From Flavobacteriaceae bacterium UBA6231 (GTDB lineage Bacteria; Bacteroidota; Bacteroidia; Flavobacteriales; Flavobacteriaceae), in NCBI GenBank assembly GCA_002441545.1, contig DJWL01000010.1, positions 1 through 55,577 of the forward strand: 55,577 nucleotides of DNA, read 5' to 3'. How positions within the stretch are numbered: position 1 is the first letter of the stretch; each line of letters begins with the position of its first letter. Both the position numbers and the translations under genes were made by a program. The notes under the pieces were generated by a model that had not been told where the DNA came from, searched no databases, and saw nothing but the letters and a program-made list of their open reading frames with translations. Shown here piece by piece: positions 26,955 to 35,544 of this stretch.

Positions 26955-27680
26955 ATGAGTAAGTCAAAAATTATGGTTGGGTTAGTGTTGTTGGTTTATA
27001 TAAGTTTTGTTGCATTTCAGTTTAATAGCAGTAATTACTTTGCCGCTTCTTTAGATGCTATATTATTACCCTTAATTACTTTAAGTTACTTTATAAATAA
27101 CCCTAAACCAGAATTGTTTTTCTCTCTCTTTTTGATATGTTATTCAATTGCAGACTTAATTGGTTTGAGTGCTAAATTTGATAATGATTTTATTCCGTAT
27201 TCTTATTACTACTACATTGGAAATGGTGTTTATATAGTTGCCTATTTAGTGCTTTTGGTAAAAATTTTGAGATCACTTTCATTTTTGCATATTATAAAGA
27301 ATTTTAAGTTACATATAATTGTCTTGATGGGGCTTAATGTTTATATTGCTTATGTTTTGCAGGTTATTGTTAATCCATATGTAGAAATGACGAATGAATA
27401 TTTTGTTGAAATTATTTATAATGTGTCCATGTTATTGGTTCTTTCGTCATCTTTACTTGCTTATTTTTATAAAGATGACAGAAAATCTTTATTTATGTTT
27501 TTGGGTTCTTTAGCTATTGTTTTTTCAGAAGTAATTGGTGTGGCTTATATGTATGTAGACCAGCAAAATTTATTGAATTTTATTTCTACTTCATTAACAC
27601 TATTGGCTTTTTACTTTTATTGTCAGCAATCAAGCTTTAATAATGAAGAAATTAACCAATTTCATCAGATCAATAATTAA
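26955..27680 (+). CDS. YhhN-like polytopic membrane protein
   Basis: A 241-residue integral membrane protein with about eight hydrophobic helices. It resembles the YhhN/TMEM86 (lysoplasmalogenase) family in length and layout: acidic residues occur in helices in CYSIADLIG and IVFSEVIGVAY, where the family carries conserved D/E. The assignment is moderate; no catalytic work can be inferred. ATG 26955 follows a promoter at the right distance; a longer frame would start inside it. It is a paralogue of the gene at 28228, and their promoters share a motif. It converges on the DoxX-like gene with overlapping stop codons. Confidence 0.55.
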   Translation: MSKSKIMVGLVLLVYISFVAFQFNSSNYFAASLDAILLPLITLSYFINNPKPELFFSLFLICYSIADLIGLSAKFDNDFIPYSYYYYIGNGVYIVAYLVLLVKILRSLSFLHIIKNFKLHIIVLMGLNVYIAYVLQVIVNPYVEMTNEYFVEIIYNVSMLLVLSSSLLAYFYKDDRKSLFMFLGSLAIVFSEVIGVAYMYVDQQNLLNFISTSLTLLAFYFYCQQSSFNNEEINQFHQINN

Positions 27681-28060
27681 AGATATTTATTAATAAAAGG
27701 AATATTTTTTCTGTAAATCATCAAAATAATTGCTGAGAGCAAAAAGGTAATAACCGCAGTTATAAAAAGAGTGCCTCCATCATTATTTACAGCAATTCCT
27801 AATTGCGTTAAATGCATCATAATGGCGCCTCCTATAACGACTAAGGTGATAAGAGAGCCAGCCCAAGCTGTTTTGGGAATTAATAATAGAATACTTGCAA
27901 TCAATTCAACAATACCAATACTAATTCTTCCAATAGGTTCTAAGCCTATTTTTGTGAATATGTAAACACTAACTGGATGGGCAGTGAATTTAAAGCGTAA
28001 TGTTTGAATTAGAATGATTGATACTATTAACCTCAATACTAAAGGAGTATATTTTTTCAT
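27677..28060 (-). CDS. DoxX-like membrane protein
   Basis: A 127-residue protein with four hydrophobic helices, matching DoxX/MauE-type proteins: LRLIVSIILIQTLRFKFTAHP at the start and GRISIGIVELIASILLLIPKTAWAG in the second helix pair. The family's activities are diverse (quinol-linked or thiol redox); the role here is unknown. It is divergent from the second YhhN-like gene and shares its 167-bp upstream region, where the inverted repeat TTTTG-TCGCT-CAAAA (28077-28091) is visible. Confidence 0.7.
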   Translation of the reverse strand: MKKYTPLVLRLIVSIILIQTLRFKFTAHPVSVYIFTKIGLEPIGRISIGIVELIASILLLIPKTAWAGSLITLVVIGGAIMMHLTQLGIAVNNDGGTLFITAVITFLLSAIILMIYRKNIPFINKYL

Positions 28061-28150
28061 ATTATCAGGTTTAAAGTTTTGTCGCTCAAAAAGTTAATTC
28101 ATTTCTTAAATTAAATTATTTTTTAAAAGATTCAGCGAAAAGTGTATTTC

Positions 28151-28183
28151 ATCGATAAAATATATAATTATATCGGTAAAATA
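28151..28183 (+). promoter_or_regulatory. Two-box element: ATCGATAAAATA and ATCGGTAAAATA, 21 bp apart
   Basis: Direct repeats ATCGATAAAATA (28151-28162) and ATCGGTAAAATA (28172-28183) differ at one base and are 21 bp apart. The second overlaps the expected -33 position of the promoter at 28195. The 10-mer ATCGATAAAA also occurs at 26880 before the paralogue. Confidence 0.55.
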
Positions 28184-28194
28184 ATTTTTATTTT

Positions 28195-28202
28195 TATATT
28201 TG
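28195..28202 (+). promoter_or_regulatory. -7 element TATATTTG upstream of second YhhN-like gene
   Basis: Exact TAnnTTTG, identical to the -7 octamer at 26923. No TTTG -33; that position is taken by the ATCGGTAAAA box, as expected for activator-dependent promoters. Confidence 0.55.
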
Positions 28203-28227
28203 AGTAACCTACTTATGTTATTGAATT

Positions 28228-28977
28228 ATGAAACGTTTACTTTTATTTAGTTTAAACAAAGTATTTGTTGGAGCATTGTTTCTTTTGATTGTATTGAATA
28301 TAATTGGAACTGTTAGCGAAGATGCTCTGTTTTTACAATCTACAAAACCGTTATTTATTCCTGTTTTTTTAATTTTTTTTTTTATAAATAATAAGTTCAA
28401 TAACATTCCATTTATTTTATTCTTTTTATACTCTTTTTTAGGAGATTCATCCTCTATGTTTTTTTCAAATGAAATATTTTTAAAAGCATCAAGTATTATG
28501 TACTTTTTAAGCTATTTGTGTTTATTAAGTTTTATAATCCCAAAATTTAAATTTGAAGAGTTTAATAAAATAATAGCAATTTATTTAACAATAGTATTAC
28601 TTATAAACATGTTCTTTTTGTATGTAGTGTACGGTGTATTAAAAAGTATTATACCGGATAGCTTAGAGTTATTTTTATTTGGAATTAAAAGTATTTCTTT
28701 AATTGTTTTGGTTATTATTGCTTTTGGAGTCTATTTAAATTCTGAGAGTAGGCAGACAATTTTGTTTTTAATAATGACTTTATGCTTTATGTTTAGTGAT
28801 TTATTGAATTATATAAGTCAATATTATGTATATCACTGGAGCTTTTTAATGTTAGATAGAATATTACATATTTTAGGACTATTCTATTTATTCAATTTTA
28901 TTATTGAGTATAATAAAAGCTATAAAAAAGAGGAGATAAAAGAAGACGAATTGCCAGCTAATAATATTTTAGCCTAA
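28228..28977 (+). CDS. YhhN-like polytopic membrane protein, paralogue
   Basis: A 249-residue protein of about eight membrane helices and a charged C-terminal tail (KKEEIKEDE). It aligns by eye with the protein at 26955: FFLYSFLGDSSSMFF matches CYSIADLIGL and FMFSDLLNYISQYY matches IVFSEVIGVAYMY. The family includes alkenyl-ether lipid hydrolases; function here is not shown. Its promoter shares a two-box motif with the paralogue, which argues for co-regulation. It converges on the 5'-nucleotidase gene with overlapping stops. Confidence 0.55.
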   Translation: MKRLLLFSLNKVFVGALFLLIVLNIIGTVSEDALFLQSTKPLFIPVFLIFFFINNKFNNIPFILFFLYSFLGDSSSMFFSNEIFLKASSIMYFLSYLCLLSFIIPKFKFEEFNKIIAIYLTIVLLINMFFLYVVYGVLKSIIPDSLELFLFGIKSISLIVLVIIAFGVYLNSESRQTILFLIMTLCFMFSDLLNYISQYYVYHWSFLMLDRILHILGLFYLFNFIIEYNKSYKKEEIKEDELPANNILA

Positions 28978-29891
28978 ACAATTATAGAAGTTCCGTTAGC
29001 AGCTACATTTTTTTTTGAATCAAAATAAAAATCAATTTTCCCTAAGTTTATTCCGTAACATCCAACTTGGTTTACAAGCATATTATTGCCTTCTTTATTT
29101 TTAACAATAGTGGGTTTCTTTAAAAAGGTATGAGTATGTCCACCAATAATTAAATCAATATTTTTTGTGGCTTCAGCGAGTTTTAAATCGCTTATTTTAT
29201 CAGTTTCATTTTTATAGTTATAGCCTAAATGTGATAAACAAATTATAAGGTCGCACTTTTCCTCGGTTTTTAAAATACGTGTCATTTCCTGAGAAATTTC
29301 AATTGGGTTAAGATATTTGGTTTCTTTATAGTTCGATTTGTCAACAAGGCCTTCTAGTTCAATGCCTAAACCAAAAACACCAATTTTAATCCCTTCTTTT
29401 ATAAATATTTTATAAGGTTTAACATGAGTATCCATGACTGTATTCGAGAAATTGTAATTTGCTGAAATAAAGTCAAATTTAGCATGTGGTAATTGGGCAA
29501 ATAAGCCGTCAATGCCGTTGTCAAAATCATGATTTCCAATAGTAGCTACATCATACTTAAGCATACTCATGAGTTTAAATTCAAGTTCACCTCCATAATA
29601 ATTAAAATATGGAGTGCCTTGAAAAATATCACCAGCGTCTAATAATAGTGTGTTAGGGTTTTCTTTTCTAATAGATTCAATTAAACTGGCTCTTCTTGCA
29701 ACACCACCTTTATTTGCATTTCTTCCATCTTCAGGGCCAAAAGGGTCAATGTGACTATGCACATCATTAGTATGGAGAATAGTGATTTTTTTTATTTCAG
29801 AAGCAGTTGCAAAAGATGATAAACTTAAATTTCCTAATGTTATTAATGCAGTTCCTGCTGATGTTTTTTGTATAAAATCTCTACGCTTCAT
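28974..29891 (-). CDS. 5'-nucleotidase N-terminal metallophosphatase, separate gene
   Basis: A 305-residue secreted phosphatase. It begins with a twin-arginine-like signal (KRRDFIQK, then a hydrophobic stretch to about residue 30). The metallophosphatase domain has the metal motifs TNDVHSHIDP, LLDAGDIFQGTPYFN, TIGNHDFDNGIDG, ICLSHLGYNY and IIGGHTHTF, as in UshA-type 5'-nucleotidases. The C-terminal domain is absent; it is encoded by the neighbour 11 bp upstream in the operon. Activity on nucleotides or other phosphate esters in the periplasm is likely. Confidence 0.88.
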   Translation of the reverse strand: MKRRDFIQKTSAGTALITLGNLSLSSFATASEIKKITILHTNDVHSHIDPFGPEDGRNANKGGVARRASLIESIRKENPNTLLLDAGDIFQGTPYFNYYGGELEFKLMSMLKYDVATIGNHDFDNGIDGLFAQLPHAKFDFISANYNFSNTVMDTHVKPYKIFIKEGIKIGVFGLGIELEGLVDKSNYKETKYLNPIEISQEMTRILKTEEKCDLIICLSHLGYNYKNETDKISDLKLAEATKNIDLIIGGHTHTFLKKPTIVKNKEGNNMLVNQVGCYGINLGKIDFYFDSKKNVAANGTSIIV

Positions 29892-29902
29892 TTAATGTAC
29901 TA

Positions 29903-30661
29903 TTATTTAATTTGAATAAACCTATCATCAATAACAGGACTAATGGTGTCAACTTTTTTGAAATAATCTATAAGAACATTTCTAATTTTATAATTTAAAT
30001 CATACAAGCTGTCATTTGGTTTAAAAAAGGTCATATTATCACCTCCGTTATATAAAAAATCATTCGTTGTTACGTAGTATGTTTTCGAGTCATCAATTTT
30101 ATTGCCTTTTATGGTGGCATCAATAACTTTAAAATCTTTGTCAATGGTTAATTTGAGTTTTGAGATAGGATGGGCTTTTTTACTTCTACACAAATAACTA
30201 ACTAAGCTATCAATTTGAGTTCCTTTAAGAGCTACAACAACCAAAGTATTTTCAAAGGGCATAAGTTCAAAAGCTGTTTTGGTAGTAATATTACCTTTTG
30301 AGATGATGGAACGAATACCTCCATGATTTAATATGACCATATCAATATCTTTTCCAGTTCTTGCTTTAAAAACAGGATTGACTTGATCATAAATGGCATC
30401 GGCCATAAAATTACCAATGGCTGTATTAAACTCTCCATCGGTTTTTGAATATGTGTTTGCAGAGTACGCCAAAACGCTATCTAAATCTTTAAAAATATGT
30501 TCTCGATAAGGTTTTATGAAATTATCAATTTCATAATTTGTTTGAATACTATCGCTTATTGAAATTTGTTTTCCTTCAATTTTGTAAGGATACATATCGT
30601 ATTGTTTGCAACTAAAAAAAATAAAAATATTTAACAAAAAAATGAAATGTGTAAACCTCAT
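29903..30661 (-). CDS. 5'-nucleotidase C-terminal domain lipoprotein, separate gene
   Basis: A 252-residue protein with a lipobox (IFFSC, C18) followed by the substrate-binding 5_nucleotid_C domain: NTAIGNFMADAIYDQ, VILNHGGIRS, KGNITTKTAFELMPFENT, and YYVTTNDFLYNGGDNM. It carries the adenine-binding half of a UshA-like enzyme without the metal centre. With the next gene (11 bp downstream) it probably forms one functional unit split over two polypeptides, here anchored to a membrane. Confidence 0.88.
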   Translation of the reverse strand: MRFTHFIFLLNIFIFFSCKQYDMYPYKIEGKQISISDSIQTNYEIDNFIKPYREHIFKDLDSVLAYSANTYSKTDGEFNTAIGNFMADAIYDQVNPVFKARTGKDIDMVILNHGGIRSIISKGNITTKTAFELMPFENTLVVVALKGTQIDSLVSYLCRSKKAHPISKLKLTIDKDFKVIDATIKGNKIDDSKTYYVTTNDFLYNGGDNMTFFKPNDSLYDLNYKIRNVLIDYFKKVDTISPVIDDRFIQIK

Positions 30662-30694
30662 ATATAAAACGGATAATTTTGAATGGACTTTTGT

Positions 30695-30702
30695 TACATT
30701 TG
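30695..30702 (+). promoter_or_regulatory. -7 element TACATTTG upstream of DUF6913/dapA
   Basis: Exact TAnnTTTG, 18 nt before the ATG at 30721. The nearest TTTG (30678-30681) is only 13 nt upstream, too close for a -33 element. Confidence 0.45.
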
Positions 30703-30720
30703 CACAAAGTATAAAGGTAT

Positions 30721-31248
30721 ATGATTTTAAAGGTTTTTAAAGAAAAATCTAAGAAAAAGTACTTAAACAAAATGTTATCAATTCGCAACGTTAATGTAAG
30801 CGAACATAAGATTAAAAGTTTAGGAATTATTATTCATATTGATGAAATTGATGACTTTGAATTGTTTAGAGGATTGTCAAAGGAATTAAATATTCTTCAA
30901 AATAATTTAAAAGTAATAGCATATTCAAGTAACGACAAAAACAAACAAAATTTTTGGGATACGTGCTTTATTAATAAAGATTTTGGTTGGAATGGAAAAA
31001 TAAAAAACGTTGAATTAAATACTTTTTTGGAAACTGAATTTGATGCTTTAATAAGTTATTATACCCAAGATGAAATAGAGCTTAAATTATTGACAACTTT
31101 ATCACAAGCTAAATTTAAAATAGGCATTTTACAAACGGATACTCGTTTAAATGATTTAATAATAAAAACCGATTTAAAAGAATTCAACGTATTTAAAAAA
31201 GAACTCATTAAATACTTAACTATATTAAAAAAAATTAAAAATGAATAG
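30721..31248 (+). CDS. DUF6913 family protein
   Basis: A 175-residue cytoplasmic protein, rich in lysine, with no signal peptide or membrane segment. It fits a small flavobacterial family (DUF6913) found just before dapA. It has an alpha/beta pattern (KSLGIIIHID, KVIAYSSND, FDALISYYTQ, FKIGILQTD) but no catalytic motif that I recognise. The last 8 bp overlap dapA, so translation is probably coupled. Function unknown. Confidence 0.65.
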   Translation: MILKVFKEKSKKKYLNKMLSIRNVNVSEHKIKSLGIIIHIDEIDDFELFRGLSKELNILQNNLKVIAYSSNDKNKQNFWDTCFINKDFGWNGKIKNVELNTFLETEFDALISYYTQDEIELKLLTTLSQAKFKIGILQTDTRLNDLIIKTDLKEFNVFKKELIKYLTILKKIKNE

Positions 31249-32119
31249 TAAATTCCTAGGTACAGGAGTCGCATTGGTTACCCCTTTTAAATCAGACTTA
31301 AGTATTGATCATGATGCACTAGCAAATATTGTAAATTTCAATGTAGAAAATGGGACAGATTATCTTGTTATTTGTGGTACAACTGGTGAAAGCGTAACTA
31401 TAACAAAACAAGAAAAAAAGGATGTTATTGCAACTATAACTAAAGCAAATAAAAGAAGAGTTCCTATGGTTTTAGGTATTGGTGGGAATAATACTGCTCA
31501 AGTTATTGAAGAAATAAAAGAGACTGATTTAAGTATTTTTGACGCCATTTTATCTGTATCTCCATATTATAGTAAACCAACTCAAGAAGGTTTATATCAA
31601 CACTTTAAAGCTATTTCTGAAGCTTCTCCAATCGATGTTATTTTATATAATGTTCCTGGTAGAACTTCAAAAAATATGGAACCAGAAACCACACTTTGGT
31701 TGGCAAACGATTTTAAAAATGTTGTTGCTGTTAAAGAAGCAGGCAATAATGTTGCTCAATATTTAAGGTTATTAAAAGATAAACCTGAAGATTTTCTTGT
31801 TATTTCTGGAGATGACGATTTAGCTTTAGGAGTTGTATTAGCTGGTGGAGCAGGTGTTATTTCTGTAATAGGTCAAGCTTTTCCAAAAGAGTTTTCTAAT
31901 ATGATTAGATTGGGATTGAACGGAGAAGCTAAAAAAGCTTATGATATTCATTTTAAATTGATGGATGTTACATCATATATTTTTGAAGAGAATAATCCAG
32001 CAGGTATTAAAGCTGTTTTTGAAGCCTTAAAGCTGTGTCAAGACACCGTTAGATTGCCATTAGTTCCGGCTTCAGACACATTGAAACAAAAAATCAAGAG
32101 TTTTATTGATAACTTCTAA
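31241..32119 (+). CDS. dapA: 4-hydroxy-tetrahydrodipicolinate synthase
   Basis: Condenses pyruvate and aspartate semialdehyde, the first step of the lysine/DAP branch. The 292-residue TIM barrel has CGTTGES with T47/T48, Y110 in SPYYSKP, Y136 in ILYNVPGR, R141, and the Schiff-base lysine K165 in VAVKEAGN. All catalytic residues are present. It serves the same pathway as dapF at 13375, which lies in another operon. Confidence 0.96.
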   Translation: MNSKFLGTGVALVTPFKSDLSIDHDALANIVNFNVENGTDYLVICGTTGESVTITKQEKKDVIATITKANKRRVPMVLGIGGNNTAQVIEEIKETDLSIFDAILSVSPYYSKPTQEGLYQHFKAISEASPIDVILYNVPGRTSKNMEPETTLWLANDFKNVVAVKEAGNNVAQYLRLLKDKPEDFLVISGDDDLALGVVLAGGAGVISVIGQAFPKEFSNMIRLGLNGEAKKAYDIHFKLMDVTSYIFEENNPAGIKAVFEALKLCQDTVRLPLVPASDTLKQKIKSFIDNF

Positions 32120-32213
32120 ATAAAAGTTAAATATTACTTAAACACTATGATGGCCTTAAATCAAGGTTTATTTTAGCCTTAAAATAATATTTTTAAAATC
32201 CATAATAAAACCT

Positions 32214-32221
32214 TAATTTTG
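32214..32221 (+). promoter_or_regulatory. -7 element TAATTTTG upstream of bamD
   Basis: Exact TAnnTTTG with the common continuation GCA, 18 nt before the bamD ATG. The -33 position reads TTTT/TTTA, a weak match. Confidence 0.5.
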
Positions 32222-32239
32222 CAAACTGTTTTTCAATTT

Positions 32240-33046
32240 ATGAAGAAGTATATTTATATATTAATAACGTTAATAACTTTTAGCTCTTGCAGCGAATATC
32301 AAAAGGCCTTAAAATCTGAAGATACTTCTACAAAATTTAAGTTAGGTGAAGATCTGTATAATGAAGGCAAATATGAAAAAGCTAATAAACTTTTTGCACA
32401 AATTGTACCAGATTACAGAGGAAAGCCTCAAGCTGAAAAATTAATGTATTTGTATTCTCAATCATTTTATAAAATGAGAGATTATTACATTGCAGGCTAT
32501 CAATTTGAACGTTTTGCATCTAGTTATCCTAAAAGTGAAAAATTAGCAGAAGCCTCTTTTTTAAGTGCTAAGAGTAATTATATGTTATCTCCAGTTTATA
32601 CTAAAGACCAAAAAGAGACTAAGCAAGCTATTGAAAAGCTTCAGGAATTTATAAACTTGTTTCCAGACTCGGAATATGTGACAGAAGCAAATACCTTAGT
32701 TAAAGAACTAGATTATAAATTAGAATTAAAAGCATTTAGTATAGCTAAACAATACGACCATATTTCGGATTATGAGGCTTCAATAAAATCATTTGATAAT
32801 TTTATATTTGAATTTCCAGGTTCTACTTTGCGAGAAGATGCTTTATTTTATAAATTGGATGCTTCTTACAAATTGGCAATCAATAGTGTAGAATATAAAA
32901 AACAATTTAGATTGAACTCTGCTAAAGTAAGTGCAGATGTATTTAAAAAAGCCTATTCAAATTCTAAATATATTGAAGATGTCAATGCAATGTCTGATAA
33001 AATTGAGGAAGAATTAAAAAATTACAGCAATAAAGCTAATATATAA
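32240..33046 (+). CDS. bamD: Outer-membrane assembly lipoprotein BamD
   Basis: Lipoprotein of the BAM complex that inserts beta-barrel proteins. The 268-residue protein has a signal peptide with lipobox FSSC (C17) and TPR-like repeats: GEDLYNEGKYEKANKLF, YIAGYQFERFASSYP, IEKLQEFINLFPDSEY and YEASIKSFDNFIFEFPG, as expected for BamD. ATG 32240 replaces a TTG-like longer frame (7 codons more) that would bury the signal. It starts the conserved bamD-rpoZ-coaBC-DUF4835-recN run. Confidence 0.93.
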   Translation: MKKYIYILITLITFSSCSEYQKALKSEDTSTKFKLGEDLYNEGKYEKANKLFAQIVPDYRGKPQAEKLMYLYSQSFYKMRDYYIAGYQFERFASSYPKSEKLAEASFLSAKSNYMLSPVYTKDQKETKQAIEKLQEFINLFPDSEYVTEANTLVKELDYKLELKAFSIAKQYDHISDYEASIKSFDNFIFEFPGSTLREDALFYKLDASYKLAINSVEYKKQFRLNSAKVSADVFKKAYSNSKYIEDVNAMSDKIEEELKNYSNKANI

Positions 33047-33381
33047 TGAAGATAGATTTAAAAAAAACCAATGCTCCTGTTAATACAATAACGTATGACA
33101 GAAACCAAATAGATGAAGCTACAGAAAACATCTATGAGTCTATATCAATAATTTCTAGACGTGCTGAGCAAATTAACTCAGAAATTAAAAAAGAATTAAT
33201 TGATAAGTTAGAAGAGTTTGCTACTTACAATGATAGTCTTGAAGAAGTTTTTGAAAATAAAGAGCAAATTGAGGTTTCTAAATTTTACGAAAAATTACCA
33301 AAACCTCATGCATTAGCTGTTCAAGAATGGCTAACAGATAAAATTTATTTTAGAAATACTGAGGAAGACACTCAGGAATAA
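33046..33381 (+). CDS. rpoZ: RNA polymerase omega subunit, Bacteroidota type
   Basis: A 111-residue cytoplasmic protein. The stretch NIYESISIISRRAEQIN (about 28-44) matches the omega/Rpb6 core that clamps the beta' subunit; the rest, including the charged YNDSLEEVFENKEQIE helix, is typical of Bacteroidota. The first A of its ATG is the last base of the bamD stop (TAATG), so translation is coupled. The identification rests on the short core motif and on the conserved position before coaBC. Confidence 0.85.
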   Translation: MKIDLKKTNAPVNTITYDRNQIDEATENIYESISIISRRAEQINSEIKKELIDKLEEFATYNDSLEEVFENKEQIEVSKFYEKLPKPHALAVQEWLTDKIYFRNTEEDTQE

Positions 33382-33388
33382 TTTCACC

Positions 33389-34600
33389 ATGTCAATATTA
33401 AGCGGCAAAAATATACTTTTAGGCATTAGTGCTGGTATAGCCGCTTATAAAACAGCTTCATTAGTTAGGTTATTTGTAAAAGCTGGTGCCAACGTAAAAG
33501 TTGTTATGACACCAACTTCAAAAGAGTTTGTTACGCCTTTAACCTTATCAACACTTTCAAAAAATCCAGTATTTTCATCATTTACTTCAGAAGATGATGA
33601 TAATGGTGTGTGGAATAGCCATGTAGATTTAGGGCTTTGGGCAGATTTAATGATTATAGCTCCAGCCACAGCAAATACATTATCTAAAATGGCAAATGGG
33701 GTTTGCGATAATTTATTATTAGCAACTTATTTGTCGGCTAAATGTCCAGTTTATTTTGCTCCAGCCATGGATTTAGACATGTATAAACATCCCACTACAT
33801 TGCGTTCTTTCCAAATTTTAAAAAGCTTTGGAAACATTATGATTCCTGCAACTAGCGGAGAATTGGCAAGTGGATTAGTAGGTGAAGGTAGGATGGCAGA
33901 ACCAGAAGATATTATGTCATTTCTTGAAAATGATATTTTAAACAAACTTCATCTAAAAGGTAAAAAAGTACTTATTACAGCTGGACCAACCTACGAAGCC
34001 ATTGATCCAGTAAGGTTTATAAGCAATCATTCAAGCGGAAAAATGGGTTTTGAAATAGCTAAACAGGCTGCAAATTTAGGGGCTGAGGTTATTTTAATTT
34101 CTGGGCCAACTTCACAAACAGTTTCACATAGTTTAATTAATTTAGTGTCTGTCGTTTCAGCTGATGATATGTATAAAGCCGTACATGAATATTATAGTGA
34201 AGTAGATATAGCTATTCTTTCGGCTGCGGTTGCCGACTTTAAACCAAAACAACTTGCTTCTCAAAAAATAAAAAAGAAAGAAAACACGTTAACATTAGAA
34301 TTAGAAAAAACTAAAGATATTTTAGCATCTTTAGGAGATATTAAAAAGAAACAATTTTTAGTTGGATTTGCATTGGAAACTAATGATGAATTAGAAAATG
34401 CAAAAGGAAAATTAAAAGCTAAGAATTTAAATTTAATTGTTTTAAATTCGTTAAATGATAAAGGTGCAGGTTTTAAAACAGATACGAATAAAGTCACTTT
34501 TATTGATGATAAACTAAATGTAAACGAATTTCAATTAAAATCTAAAGCAGAAGTTGCAAAAGATTTAATGAATGAAATTATAAAACAAATTAATGCGTAA
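33389..34600 (+). CDS. coaBC: Bifunctional CoaBC: PPC decarboxylase / phosphopantothenate-cysteine ligase
   Basis: Performs two steps of coenzyme A synthesis: ligation of cysteine to 4'-phosphopantothenate and FMN-dependent decarboxylation. In 403 residues, the N-terminal CoaC flavoprotein (1-180) shows LLGISAGIAAYKTASLVR, H and N active-site blocks (NSHVDLGLWADLMIIAPATANT), and PAMDLDMY. The CoaB part (190-403) has KKVLITAGPTYEAIDPVRFI, NHSSGKMGFEIA and a lysine-rich KIKKK motif. coaE of the same pathway lies 6 kb downstream. Confidence 0.96.
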   Translation: MSILSGKNILLGISAGIAAYKTASLVRLFVKAGANVKVVMTPTSKEFVTPLTLSTLSKNPVFSSFTSEDDDNGVWNSHVDLGLWADLMIIAPATANTLSKMANGVCDNLLLATYLSAKCPVYFAPAMDLDMYKHPTTLRSFQILKSFGNIMIPATSGELASGLVGEGRMAEPEDIMSFLENDILNKLHLKGKKVLITAGPTYEAIDPVRFISNHSSGKMGFEIAKQAANLGAEVILISGPTSQTVSHSLINLVSVVSADDMYKAVHEYYSEVDIAILSAAVADFKPKQLASQKIKKKENTLTLELEKTKDILASLGDIKKKQFLVGFALETNDELENAKGKLKAKNLNLIVLNSLNDKGAGFKTDTNKVTFIDDKLNVNEFQLKSKAEVAKDLMNEIIKQINA

Positions 34601-35480
34601 CATCTTACTTATTTTATTTCTTTCTTTGAGTTTAATAGGTTTTTCTCAAGAACTTAATTGTAGTGTTGTAGTAAATGCTCAACAAACAGGAAATGAAAAC
34701 TTAACTATTTTCAAAACTTTAGAAAAGCAATTAACGGAGTTTGTTAATAATACCAAGTGGACTAATAGAGTTTTTGCACCACAAGAAAGAATCAATTGTA
34801 GCATGGTTATTAGCATAAGTGATTATAGTGGAGAAGCTTTTCAAGGAACCATTCAAGTGCAATCTTCTAGACCAGTTTACGGGTCATCATACAGTACACC
34901 AATTTACAATGTTAATGATAAAGATTTTACATTTAGATATTTAGAATTTCAAAACCTCATTTTTAATCCTACTCAATTTGAATCAAATTTAGTATCGGCT
35001 ATTGCATTTCATGTTTACATGGTTTTGGCTTTAGATGCAGATTCTTTTTCTAAAAATGGAGGAGATGTATATTTAAAACAAGCACAAGCGATTGTAAATT
35101 ATTCTCAACAAGAGAATTATAAAGGATGGAAACTTGAAGATGGATTGCAAAGCAGATTTGCTTTGATTGACAACATATTATCTCCTACATTTAAAGAGTA
35201 TAGAGATGTTATGTATAATTATCACAGGGAAGGTTTAGATGTTATGAGTACTAATGCCAAAGAAGCAAAGGAAAAAATAGCATCAGCTTTAAAACAATTT
35301 GAAGCGATGAATAGCCGAAGACCAAATTCATTTCTTTTGCGTACTTTTTTTGATGCTAAATCTGATGAAATTGAACAGATTTTTAGTAATGGTCCAAACG
35401 TGAATATTGCCAGCGTTCAAGAAACATTACAAAAAGTTGCTCCAACCTATGCTAGTAAATGGAGAAATATTAAGTTTTAA
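34593..35480 (+). CDS. DUF4835 family secreted protein
   Basis: A 295-residue protein with a signal peptide (1-18, LIGFSQ) and the DUF4835 opening ELNCSVVVNAQQTGN. Conserved blocks include ERINCSMVISISDY and RYLEFQNLIFNP. The function is unknown. It overlaps coaBC by 8 bp and keeps its fixed place between coaBC and recN. The location is probably periplasmic. Confidence 0.85.
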   Translation: MRNILLILFLSLSLIGFSQELNCSVVVNAQQTGNENLTIFKTLEKQLTEFVNNTKWTNRVFAPQERINCSMVISISDYSGEAFQGTIQVQSSRPVYGSSYSTPIYNVNDKDFTFRYLEFQNLIFNPTQFESNLVSAIAFHVYMVLALDADSFSKNGGDVYLKQAQAIVNYSQQENYKGWKLEDGLQSRFALIDNILSPTFKEYRDVMYNYHREGLDVMSTNAKEAKEKIASALKQFEAMNSRRPNSFLLRTFFDAKSDEIEQIFSNGPNVNIASVQETLQKVAPTYASKWRNIKF

Positions 35481-35544
35481 GTTGTTTTAAATTTAAAACT
35501 CAACTATATTTAGTTTTCATAATTTTTAAATCTGTTTACCAAAG

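Noticed and set aside
35480..35505. Terminator between DUF4835 and recN
   Set aside because: The hairpin AGTTG/CAACT around an AT palindrome is clear, but no T-tract follows on the plus strand; left unassigned.
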